Both the position numbers and the translations under genes were made by a program. Positions 11,207-23,000 of a DNA stretch of 64,000 nt are shown one piece after another (the first letter of the stretch is position 1; each line of letters opens with the position of its first letter). The notes under the pieces were generated by a model, which was given only the letters and a program-made list of their open reading frames with translations, was not told where the DNA came from and ran no database searches. Origin of the DNA: Citrus sinensis (taxonomy: Eukaryota; Streptophyta; Magnoliopsida; Sapindales; Rutaceae). Location of the stretch: NCBI RefSeq assembly GCF_022201045.2, contig NC_068560.1, positions 35,985,001 to 36,049,000 of the forward strand. Reading direction: 5' to 3'.

Positions 11207-12395
11207 GAACATTGTTTTCCTGTAATTATTATTATTAAATGTTTAACAATAATATTTAAGACAATAATCAACCCATGTGAAGGAAACGCATACGGGGGGT
11301 GTAATTTTCAAATTCATTAAATTATGCGAGAGCCGGCGCTTATATAAAATAACGCTACATTCACAAACAGTTGCACAAACATTTATAATAAACTAGCTGA
11401 ATAAAAGTATTTCAGGTTCCATGTAATTATTTTCGTAACTACTTTATTCTTCGACCTGTTCATTCAAACCATATGAATAAATGCATGATTGTTAATTTAT
11501 AGGAAAGAGTTTGTATGATAATTTATGATTAGATTATATTATTATTGTTAAGCAATTTATTTCTTCCCAGGACGTTTATGAGAGGATAACTACCGAAATG
11601 GCGGCGGCCCGATAACTCCTAAACGCAGGCCATGGAATTCACGTGATAAAACAATGATTAATATAAGATTATCCGCTTTTTGAAGAGGTTTAACAGTCAT
11701 GCATGATCACGCAATGGCGAAGAAAATAGAACAAACATAGAAGGTCAATGATTGACATTACCTTGCCTCAATTCGATATGCCAGGCTAATTGCAAACGAT
11801 CAGAACTTAGGGATTACAAATTGAAAAAAAAAAATGAAGAAAAAAGAAGAAAAAGGCAAGATTAGCGAAAGGCAACTCACTTGTCAACTTATCAACATAT
11901 AATTGGTCTTTGATTCTTTCATAATCATGTTAATGCAACTGCCTGGAGATTAATTGTAATTGGGATATTCTCAAATTCATCATCCACTAGTTATTTGGAA
12001 CCCAGACCCACGGCTAAATGATATATTTTTGACCTATTCAACATGGTGCTTTTAACCGTCTATTAACATATATTGTACTTCTCTACATGTATATTTTCAA
12101 TTGCCCTCTTGGGCAAAAATATGTGGTCCAACTCAATCCAAGTCCACGCAACCGAAAGAATTTGGATTAATGTGAATCCATCCGAGAAGCTGCGCATACT
12201 GGATCAAAATGTTCAATTAAAAAAATCTATAAGTACCGCGCATGCACTTCCTTAAGGATTCGTACTACTACAACATCATTTCAGCAGAGACACTCAAGTT
12301 CAAGGCTCCAAAAACTTCAATTAACTGAACAATCTCCCGCTTTCTTAATCCATATATCCCTGGATCCTTTTTGAATTACCTTGTTAGTTTTTCTA
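11207..12395. other. Intergenic region and probable promoter of patatin gene
   Basis: AT-rich, with no conserved reading frame. A TATA-like stretch (CTATAAGTAC, 12228-12237) lies about 165 bp before the patatin ATG and is a plausible core promoter. No obvious transposon structure was seen. Confidence 0.5.
12228..12237 (+). promoter_or_regulatory. Putative TATA box of patatin gene
   Basis: CTATAAGTAC lies about 165 bp before the ATG, which would give a 5' UTR of roughly 130 bases. Inferred from motif and spacing only. Confidence 0.4.
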
Positions 12396-14331
12396 ATGGA
12401 AATCCAAACTCCGAGATCACCCATACAACCTCCAACTTTTGGTAACCTTGTCACCATTCTTAGCATCGATGGAGGTGGAATTAGAGGAATCATCCCTGCG
12501 ACTATCCTTGCCTTCTTAGAGTCCGAGCTTCAGGTAGTATAGATTTAGTATGTATTACATTGTCACAACATAAGCATGCATGCATATTATATATGGTTTC
12601 ATGTATCATTACTTAAGAGATAAGAGTAATGACAGACATCTCAAATTTTTTTATCCTAAATGATATATCATTTATTGATTGACTGGTAATTCTTTATAAA
12701 ATTTAAGTGAATTAATTATATTATTCATACTAACCAATTAATGATTGTCACATCATTTGGGATAGTCTTTTGGATTAAGAAATTTGGGATGTATAGATTT
12801 ATAGAATAGAGTAATAATGATTTTTGTTCGGAAATTTGAACAGAAACTTGACGGAGAGGAAGCAAGAATTGCAGACTATTTTGATATGATTTCGGGAACG
12901 AGCACCGGTGGTCTTGTGACGGCTATGCTAACGGCCCCAAATGAGCAAAACCGCCCCCTGTTTGCTGCTAAGGATATCAAGGAATTTTATCTGAATCACT
13001 GCCCTAAAATATTTCCCCAATCTAGGTAACAATCTTGATATACATGTGTGGCAAAGAGAAGGGGGGAAAGGAAAAAGAAAAAAAAAAAAAAACCTTTTAA
13101 TTTCGATTGATATATTTTCCTTATTGTATGTATTACAGTGGCCCCTTTGGTCCTGCTACAAAGCTGATTAAGTCTCTCACTGGGCCAAAATATGATGGCA
13201 AATATCTACATCGACTCGTGAAGGAAAAATTAGGAAATAAAAAGCTGCACGAGACATTGACAAACGTTGTGATTCCAACTTTTGACATCAAGAAACTCCA
13301 GCCAACTATCTTCTCCAGCTGCGAGGTCCATACATAAAACTTCACCAATATCTCTCCAAAAACAAAAAGCATTAAAATAATTAAGCTCTAACTTGATTGC
13401 GTGTATTCCTTGTGGTTTAATTATTAGATGAAGCAAAATCCCAGCCTAGATGCCTCACTTTCCGATATTTGCATTGCAACTTCAGCTGCCCCTACTTATC
13501 TTCCAGCCCATACTTTTGAAACCAAAGATTCCACAGGAAAAGTGAGACGTTTTGATCTCATTGACGGTGGCGTTGCCGCTAACAATCCGGTATAATTATA
13601 TATTTCGATCGATCTTAATTAATTAATTCTTGAAAAATTCTCCAATGAGGGAAAACTTATATAATATATGTATAATTTTTCAGACTCTAGTTGCTTTGAA
13701 CGAGGTAACCAAAGAAATCAATCGGGGAAGTTCTGACTACTATGCAATCAACGCAATGGATTACACTCGGTTTCTGGTGATATCGTTAGGGACTGGTGCG
13801 CCAAAAACTGAAGTGAAGTACGACGCCCTTAAAGCAGCTAAGTGGGGTGTGTTGGGTTGGTTGTCGAGTGAAAGTTCGACTCCATTGGTGGATGTGTTCA
13901 TGCAATCAAGCAGCGACATGACGGACTTTCACATTTCCACTGCTTTTAAAGCCCTTCATTCTGAAAACGGTTATCTTCGCATCCAGGATGATACACTAAC
14001 TGGAGACCAGGCTTCGGTTGATGTTGCCACTAAAAAGAACCTCGAGAGTCTTGTGGGAATTGGTGAAAGACTGCTGAAGAAACCAGTCACAAAGGTCAAT
14101 TTCGAAACTGGACTGTGTGAGCCATGTGGTCAGGGTACTAATGACGAGGCTCTCATAAGGTACGTAACTGTTAATCAGTTAGCATGTATCTCAATGCATG
14201 TACACTTATACTAATTCATGTTTTTTATTTTATTTATTTAATTTTGCAGACTAGCAGAAGTTCTTTCTAGAGAGAAGCGGATTCGTGACATGAGATCACC
14301 ACAAGGAAAGGCTGCAAGAGCCACCAATTGA
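12396..14331 (+). CDS. PLP2: Patatin-like phospholipase A (complete, six exons)
   Basis: Exons 12396-12533, 12844-13025, 13139-13325, 13428-13589, 13684-14159 and 14250-14331 give 408 residues, the usual length of plant patatins. All introns are GT-AG with consistent phases. Hallmarks are present: the oxyanion-hole motif DGGGIRG (residues 32-38), the nucleophile elbow GTSTGG (Ser of GxSxG) in exon 2, and DGG ([11 protein letters not shown]) in exon 4, giving the Ser-Asp dyad. The family hydrolyses acyl groups from galactolipids and phospholipids in the cytosol or at membranes and acts in stress and pathogen responses; the substrate here is unknown. No signal peptide is seen, matching PLP2-type rather than vacuolar storage patatins. 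A near-identical neighbour ends at 392 and an inverted pseudogene lies downstream. Confidence 0.93.
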
Positions 14332-16385
14332 ACAATATAAAGTTCATTTAAATGTTGTTAATTGTAGTATTATGTGATAATTAACCAATTTGTCAAAATA
14401 AAATTACGGGGAAGACTTATTTTTCATCCTGTACTACCTAGTGATTGTCTCTTTTATTTTTTTCCCCCAATGAAATTTGAATGGGATACGGTGCATGAGA
14501 CACGGAATTGTAACTCATAATTCTTTGTTCCTTCAATTGTATTTTCAATACAAATATCTATTGTATTTTGACTTTTCCTTTCGGTCATTTATTGTGATTT
14601 TTAGATTCTGAAATTTTCACAAAGGAATGACATTACTCCGTTGACTTTGAGATACATGCATGTACACGTATGATTTTCAATTTTTCATTGTAGATAAAGA
14701 TCGACGTCATGAAAAAGCTTTTCTATTCGCTTTTAATACTTCATTAATGTTGCAACGACTTGGGGTTTTGGGTATTTTTGAAATATTAGGATGCTATGCT
14801 AAAAAATAGGGGTCAACAAAATCAATTGATCAGATTGTCGAATAGCTAGCTAACTATGTGCTTATCTTATATATGGTGACAAAATAATTAAATTAATAAT
14901 ATAAGCGCATGAAGTAATGAAAAGGTCTTAGATGCTTTTGAATCATTGTTCCTTATTTATTCAATACTTGCTACTTGAATTTATATATTATTATGATTAA
15001 TTAAAACATACATATGATAAGGAATGAATGAGAAAGTAGCATAGCGTCCAATACATTTCCTCTTGAAGATTTCTTGCTCCTCCATTAAAAAGAACAAAAA
15101 TTGGCTTTTGACACTGCGGCTGCTAATTTGTCATGATCCTATAAGAGCACAAACAAACATTACAGAAGTATTTGTAAGCTACCATATTGTATAACATTAC
15201 ATCGCTTTACGGGAAAGAGATTTGAATAATGACTTTTAATAATCATAGCCCATAGGGTTATTGCAATAATTAAGGTAGAGCAAGTCTAAGCTATCGTATT
15301 CGTTGATGATTATTTATATGAAGTGTTAATATATGATATATTTCTACAGACAATTTGCAAGCAGCCCCCTTTTTTTTTTTTTTACATTAATTTGTATAGA
15401 AAATTTTATTCTTTGCATCAAAGCTCTTTTGTATAAATATTAACCAATTGCCACTACTTATTATTAAATCTCTTATTCTCTTGCAAATCTATTATAATCT
15501 CTCATCTCAAATGAATTGGTACTGTTTTTTTTTTTTTTTAATTGTTCACTTTCGCTAAAATTGTAAATAAAATGATCTATAATATAAGTTAAAATTGTAA
15601 ATGAGTAATACATAAAAAAAAATATCTATTGTTTTGTTTTTGTTTGGCAAGGGAGGAGCTACGTACGCTCCCAGCTGGCTGGTGCAATGGTGTGTTTGCG
15701 AGAATTGTTGTTTTTTTAAAACCTTAATACATTGGTAATTTATTAAGATTTGATAGCAAATAATACAACATATTAATGAGGACAAATAAAATAAGCCTCA
15801 CATCACATAGAGGCATTGAAGAAAAGTAATAACGCAAGAAAATCAAAACAAAGAACCAAAAGCAATACAAGTCAACGAAATTAATCTGTAATGTAGAAAT
15901 CCATTGGCTTCTTTAGAGAGAATACGAGAATTGTTTTATTCCACTTTCGGTACACATTTGTTCTCTGCTTCCACTGGATGCATTATTGCGCCAACTACTC
16001 CTTTCAAGGTTTAATTTGATTCTGGATCGATTACCTACTCCTAGTGACAAACACAGATCGTCAACCAATATGACCCAAATTAGTAGTGATGTTTCGGTGA
16101 AGGATCAACCTCGTCTTCAAAATTATACACACACCAAAGCGGTTGTGCTTCACTTGGGGATCAACTTTAATTTAGTCCTGATTTTGACCGTTTCATGAGT
16201 CGCACATTTTCAAGCAGTGGAAGAACTCGTAAGTTTAAACAAAAAGAAAAATGGAACTGATAAGGAAGAATTAATATACTGTAGTTGAGGCTGAAACTCC
16301 GTGAAAGCTGCAGGTATATATAGAGAGAATTCTCAACTTCACTACTCCACCTGTGGGATATTCGTATTCACCTTCCTTTTCTTGA
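14332..16385. repeat. Downstream flank of patatin copy B (matches 393-2560)
   Basis: Non-coding partner of the copy A flank. It lacks the LINE and Copia insertions and so shows the pre-insertion state. It ends in an (AAT)n tract near 16387-16412 at the point where copy A switches to LINE sequence. Confidence 0.85.
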
Positions 16386-16734
16386 AGAAATAATAATAAT
16401 AATAATAATAATTTTATTTGTTGCATGAAATAAATAACGAAACATATATAAATTTGATGTAGACTCCTCAGCCGACCACCAGGGTCGAATTATGTACAAT
16501 TTACAAATAGCCTTGTGTTTGTTAATTATGTGGTGATTTTGACTCACGAGGTCTCTCCTCTCCTCAGAAAGTAGTTTTGCAAATCTGTAAGAAGATTGAT
16601 GAGAGAAATAAAAATTTAGAAAGGTGAAAAAAAAAGAAAATGTACGCACGCAGCTGATGATACAGTAACTTTGAACTAAATATATAATCCAGAAAGATGT
16701 ATGTTAGGTGTAATGTGCTTTTATTCCATACTTT

Positions 16735-18212
16735 TCCAGAGCCTCCGCATTAGTTTCACCATTTGCTACTGGTTCAGACAAAACCGTTTTCTAAGTTGAC
16801 CCCAGACACTGGTTTATTCAACACAATCTTACACCAATTCGCTCGAGCTTCTCCAAGTTTTCCTTTGTTGCAATATCAACTGAAGCATCCTTCCCAGATA
16901 AGGTGTCATCCTGAGTTATTTATTTTAAACGACAAACATTGGTCATGCATGCATCTACATAATTAGTTTAATTAAGAGTAATGTTACAAATTAAACTAGC
17001 AGCAACTTTATATATAATAATTGATAAGCTTGATTACTTGAATTCTAAGATAGTTTTGTTCAGAATGGAGAGCTCGGAAGACCACAGAAGTATGCAAGTC
17101 AACCATATCTGTGCTGGCTTGTGTAAACACATCCACCAATGGAACAGAACCATTACGCGGTAACCAACCCAAAGTTCCCCATTGAATTAACTAATTTAGA
17201 TTAATCACATATTTCATAGTATATATGTTAAAAGTTAATTAATATGCAGCGCAGCTGGCAATAGTGTTACTTAATCAATTACTTACCCCCTTTGAGGGAA
17301 GATTTAGGGCAGTGTTACTTTCGAGATAAAATGGTTTGATATCCTTGGCAGCAAATGTTGGTGAATTTACGAATTTTAAGAATATGGAGGCAAAGAGAAC
17401 AAAGAAAATTTCTTTTGATTTGAGACGTGTTTGCACACTTTCCTTTAAGGTTTTATTTGTCCTCACCAATCTTGGTTTGCTATACAGTTTTAATGGCAAA
17501 TTACCCCCAAGATATATCAAATCCTAAATACAATATCTAGCAAATAAGATTATATTTCCGGAACATGTATGAAACTTGCAAAATCTGATAATAATCTAAT
17601 TGTTTTTCTTTCTTTAATAAAGAAGATGTTTATTTGAAAGAATACCACCATTGGAAATGGTACTTCTTCAAAAACACTCTTTAGGTTTGAATTTGCATCG
17701 ATTGACAATTGAAATTTCCAAGCTTGCTAACCATTTTTCCAGTTGACGACAAAACACGCTCTATGAAAGTAAACGGTTAGCCGTTTTTCTCATTAACGGT
17801 GAACCGTTTTATTCCAGAATGTCAAATAAGTTGCTCTCTATAAATAAACGGTTAGTCATTTTCGTCAAACGGTTAGCCGTTTTCTTTATGACAGAAAACA
17901 TGCTCTCTAGAATTAAACAGTTAGCCGTTTTCTCCAAACGGTTAGCCGTTTTCTTTAGAACAGAAAACATACTTTCTGGAATTAAACGGTTAGTTTTTTT
18001 CTCCATAAACGGCAAACCGTTTTCTTCCAGAATATCAAACCAAAAATTTAAAAATGTTACAATCTCTCTAACAGCAAAAGGGGACGATTGTTTTGGTTTC
18101 GAGCAGTTAACATGGAGGTCATTAGACCACCGGTGCTTGTCTCAGCAATGTAGTCTGTGAGTCTAGCATCCTCACTATCCAGCTCCTGCGGGCCAGTTCT
18201 CACATTAAATTG
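16735..18212 (-). pseudogene. Inverted patatin-like pseudogene (copy B)
   Basis: Read downward on the minus strand: a piece of exon 2 (18212-18085) with ELDSEDARL and TSTGGLM, where several residues before the TSTGG elbow are deleted; then about 700 bp of inserted sequence; the rest of exon 2 (about 17350-17285, FAAKDIKPFYLES); a large-exon piece (about 17188-17038, QWGTLGWL through NYLRIQ); and a final piece (about 16920-16735). The first exon (DGGGIRG) and exons 3-4 are not found. It lies tail-to-tail with the complete gene. The missing exons, the insertion and the deletion at the active site show it is dead. Confidence 0.85.
17771..18050. repeat. Tandem array with AACGG palindromes
   Basis: About four units of 66-74 bp. 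Each carries one or two copies of a near-palindrome of the form AAACGG-TTAG-CCGTTT, followed by a spacer with ACAGAAAACATGCTCTCT. The array sits inside the insertion that splits exon 2 of the inverted patatin pseudogene. It opens reading frames on both strands, which are by-products of the repeat. Confidence 0.85.
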
Positions 18213-20003
18213 ATGCTTTGATGCATGCCAAATTAAAGTAAGTAATTGAATGTGTATAATAAATGATTTCAATTAATTGATTTGATAAAATTAAACCTTA
18301 AGCTGTTTTCCAAGGAAAGCAACAGTAGTAGCAGATAAAGTTACATTATTAATATGTACCTTACAACATATTATGTAAATAATGTAAGATAACAAATTTC
18401 CATCTCTAAACTCTTTGCAAATTGAAATACTGGTTGTTGGATTTGATTTCTATCGATACTAAAGCTTTTCGAGGCAGACATCTAATTATTTTTCTGGCAT
18501 CAACAACACGTCCAAGCTAAAGACAGTGATACAATTGTCACTTCTTTTCCAAAGTAAAGTAGTGGTACCACTTGACTAAGGGCTCTCACTTTTACCATTA
18601 CTAGCTGCTCCAGCTGTTTTGCTTTGACCTTTGCTCACTATACTTGGAATTTTTGCTCTAAAAATATAATTGGGAGTATTGTTTATGTTATGTATAATAT
18701 TTATTATACAGAACATATTATTATATTAATTGGGTTAGTAAGGGTATATTGGGGACGTTTAGATGGATTTCTTGAATAAAATTTTAAATTTTAAATTAAG
18801 AGTGAGTTTAATGGGTATAGTGAGTGGCTTGATAGATTCAAATAGTTCCATTCATTCAAAATCCTTATAAAACTTTTTTTAAAATTTTATTTCTTAACAT
18901 ACCCTCTATTTAATTAATCAAATATAAATTGACATATTAAAATTAACCTTCCAATAAAATTTTGAGTGGGACTATTGACACCCTCTAAATACCTCTTAAA
19001 ACCCCTTTAATTATTATACAATTTTAACCTTTATTAAAATTACATAATAGGATAATTTATAATTAAACTCCACTCAAAAGTTAAATAATTTTTTATTTTA
19101 GAAATTAAAAAGGTTGTTTTTTTTAATTTCAGGTGAGGAACTTACCACTAATGGCTACAATAGAAATAAAGAAACCCCCCCTTTTTTAAATGGAAGAAAT
19201 CTGGTTGTTGAAATGAGTTTTAATAATAAAAATTAGAGAATGAGATTTACACAATAAATTTTACTTAAGGGTATGTTTATTATTGATAGAGGTATTAAAA
19301 GAATTTTATAATTTTTTAAACTATTATAATGGAGTTAATTAAGAAAAAAGGTGTTAAGAGATATTTAGAGGGGTGCCAATAGTCCCACTCGAAAATTTTA
19401 CCAAAGAATAGTTCTTTAAATTTTTATTTATAAAATATCTACAGGTCCTAAAAATCTTAATTTCTATTTTCAAAACCCTAAATTGTTATAATCTTTTTTA
19501 AAAAGATTTAATTAAAATATAAATATAAATTAAGAGATGAAGTGATTAAATTTTTTTTTATTAAAATAATGCTTCATTTAAGTGTTTAATTCAATTTTTA
19601 TTTAGAATAAAAACTTATTAATCTTTATTTATTTTTATAATTCTATTTTTTTTTAAAAAAAAGTGTTTTATAAAAAATTTTGGGTGGTGTAAAAACGCAT
19701 AGCCATTGCCGGAGTTCAATAGTCTATGCCGCTCTTACAAGGTTCGCGTCTTCTCCCTCCTAAAAAGTTCCATTTCATAGACGGTCCACAGCGTCTATCG
19801 ACATTCGTACTTGCCGTACAAATCGCGAAATTTCCTCCCGCCATAGACGCCCTGTAGGCTTTATACTTGCACGCAACACACAAGAAACAAACAACCCAAC
19901 ATAAATCAAGGACTCGGAAGAATATTCTTTCTTTATCTTTTCAACAACATATTCAAAATTCTTCGAAGAGAAAAATAAAATTAAAAAAGAAAAAAAAAAC
20001 ACA
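18213..20003. other. Intergenic, AT-rich, upstream of SERAC1-like gene
   Basis: No coding sequence recognised. It contains a MITE-like element (18955-19400). The last 250 bp before 20004 are less AT-rich and probably hold the SERAC1-like promoter and 5' UTR, but no convincing TATA box was found. Confidence 0.5.
18955..19400. mobile_element. MITE-like element, family 1, copy 1
   Basis: 446 bp bounded by imperfect inverted repeats of nearly 50 bp. The left end carries GAGTGGGACTATTGACACC and the right end, reverse complemented, GAGTGGGACTATTGGCACC, each followed by related CTCTAAATA sequence. The interior is AT-rich and non-coding. This is the structure of a non-autonomous DNA transposon. A related copy lies at 25984-26545. 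Target-site duplication not determined. Confidence 0.75.
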
Positions 20004-23000
20004 ATGCTCCGTCTCTGTTTGATACGCCGCCGTTTCCACCGCTTTCCTCTCAATCGCCACATTTCTTCTTCTTCTTCTCCTCCAAACGCGACCGAATCCT
20101 CCTCTAACAAACTCAAAAATCCCCAACATGCCCCTCAACCTCCACCTCCATCGCTTTCTCCACAAGTTATCGAAAACCACCTCTCTCCTCATTCCACAAC
20201 CACCTCACTCTCCCGAAATTCCATATTTGCCCTCTCCGCCACCCTCCTATCTGCGATCATTGCCTCTGTCGCCATCCTCTCCAGCGATCGTCACGACGAC
20301 AATAATGATAGAATCACGACCACTATTTACTCAACGGTTGAGAACACAATTTACAAGTCAAACGAGTCGTTTAGAAGAGTTGTTCACCACGTTAAGCAAA
20401 CAGGCGTCGCGGCTTCGGTGCTATGGCAGTCTCTGACTTCGGTGTTATCCAGTGCGAACCACGAGGTGAGGGCTGGGTTTGAGTTGAGGGTTGCGTCGCT
20501 TTTGGCGGATATCTCGGCGGCTAATGCGGCAAGGAGGGCGGCGATTGTTGATGCGGGTGGCGGGAAAGTTGTTGATTGGTTGTTGGAGACGGTGGCATTT
20601 GGAAACGACGGGTGTGGGACCCAAGCCGAAACGGCGAGGGCACTTGCTTACTTGATTGCCGACCCTGATGTCTCTAAGGACGTGTTAGGGCGGCCTCGTG
20701 CCGTCCCTAATTTGCTGAGGTTTATTTTTTCCTGTCAACCAAAGTCCAAGAAGGTCAGTTCGTTGCTTTGTTAAAATTTCAGAATCATTATACTATATTT
20801 TGATTCAAATTGTATCCTTGGCTAATAGAAATTTATTTTATAGTTTATACATCTATGTTATTTGCATTTTAAAGTTAACCAGCGCTAGAAAAATAGCATA
20901 CTGTGATTAATGTGCTTGTCTTTGATTGGGATTGTATTCATTTTTAATTTTGGTGTTAATACTCAAATACAGTCCTATGAAAATCAATATTGAGTGCTTG
21001 AAAGTGCTTTGTATATGAGACATCTGAGTGCTTGTTTCAGCTAGAGCGAAAACATCACTTAATTATTGTGTCATTCATTTTGCTCTGCATTGTTTATTAT
21101 TGACATCGTGCGCTTGGTTAGTGAATGTTTAAAGTCTGATCTTGTTGATTCTTCTGAGTTGTGTTTTACCATTGATATATAGCTTTTCTGTGGGAGCAGC
21201 ATTCAAGACGTAGTTCATTCGATAACTCTGATTCTTTGAAAGGTAGGAGCATGCTCGTTGCTGCCATTATGGATGTTGTCACATCCAACTGTGATAGCTT
21301 GGAAAAGGTGTGTTTTAAGCCAGCACTGCCAGGAAATGCTGAAACAAGGGATATTGCCGATGTTATTGAGGTGATTGAGGAAGGTGGCATGCATTTTGGT
21401 GAGCCGCAAAGAGATGAAGACGATGACGAAGGTGGAAGAGGAATGAGGGGGATTGGGATTAAAATTCTTGAAGGTACAACCGTTTTAGGGCTTTCAAGAA
21501 CTAGCAGGCTTATGAAGTTGGGGGATACTGATGATGTTGGAGTAGAATCTGATAGACCTACTCCTAAAACCCTTGCCTTGCTCAGTAAGCATGACAGTTC
21601 ATCATCACAAGCCAATTTGTCCTCTGCTGTTGTTCCTGGTCTGTGGGATGACTTGCATTGTCAACATGTCGCTGTGCCTTTTGCTGCCTGGGCATTGGCC
21701 AATTGGGCAATGGCATCAGGAGCTAACAGATCTCATATTCAAGAATTGGATCAAGATGGGCATGCTGTCATGACTGCTTTAATGGCGCCTGAGAGATCTG
21801 TGAAGTGGCATGGTAGTTTGGTGGCTAGGTTGCTGTTGGAAGATCGTGATCTGCCCTTAAATGATTCTGTTTCTGATTGGAGCTCCAGCCTTCTTTCAAC
21901 TGTTTCTCAGGCGAGTAAAAATGATGATATTCCTTTGGCTCGGGTGGCTTTATCTGCTTTTTTAGTTTCTATAGAGAGAAGCCCTAGGGCACAAGAGGTA
22001 GTGATGGACAAAGGTCTTCAGCTAATGCGAGATGCTGCTAAGCGGACAACAAAGCATAAAGAGGTGCAAGAAACATTGGCAAAGGTTTTAGATATGATTT
22101 CTACTGGGGACATGCGATTATCACTCGAAGAAAGTCAGAAATGGTCTGGCATATTGCTTCCTTGGGTCTTTGGAAAATCTTCCTCTGACAATACCCGGTA
22201 TTCAGCCATAAAAATCCTTTCATGCATTCTTGAAGATTACGGACCTTCTTCAATACCGATTTCTCAGGGGTGGTTGGCTGTTATGCTAAATGAAATTTTG
22301 GGTTCCAGCAACACTGCTTCTGCCAAACATGGCTCACAGCCTAAAAATGATAAAGTGAAGGTATAGAGATTCTTGTCCCTCACTGACTGTGTTTTCATTA
22401 AAATGATTCTGCATGCTGAAACTTTAATCTGGTTCTCAGCTTTGAGTATAATCCTTATTGCTTCTATGACTAGAATGCGGCTTCTTTACTCTTGATTTCC
22501 TCTCCAATGATCAAAACTGTTTCTTAAATTTTGCAGACTCAGATTGATCAGTCGAACATCATTTTTGCTACACAGACTGCTAATCAATTATCAAGTGCTG
22601 TTGTTAATCTGGCTAGAAAGCAATTGGTTACAACCACTGATGCTGATGAAACTTTCCCACTGTTGGATCTTCTTTCTCTGGAACCTTTTACAGGACCATT
22701 AAAGAATCTCAAGAAAGATACTGCATCTAAATTTGATGCTACTGATTCTGCCCTGGCAACCCTTAAAGGGATCAAAGCACTTACAGAAGTTTGTTCTGAA
22801 GATTCAATATGTCAAAAGAAGTTGTCCAATTTTGGGATCTTGTGCTTGCTAAGACGCTTTCTGTTACATGATGATTATGAGAAACTTGCTGCTATGGAAG
22901 CTTATGATGCTTCAAGAGCTGTAGAGGCTCAAAAGAGGACTTCAGATGATCCTGATGAATCATCTGATTCAGATGGAAATAATCCATCTAGTGTTCGAGT

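Noticed and set aside
12073..12255. 60-codon open frame upstream of patatin
   Set aside because: It overlaps the likely promoter and TATA box, and has no recognisable domain.
17809..18160. Open frames of 68 and 113 codons on both strands
   Set aside because: They are produced by the palindromic AACGG repeat, which reads open in both directions; the peptides are simply repeated KRLAVF-like units.
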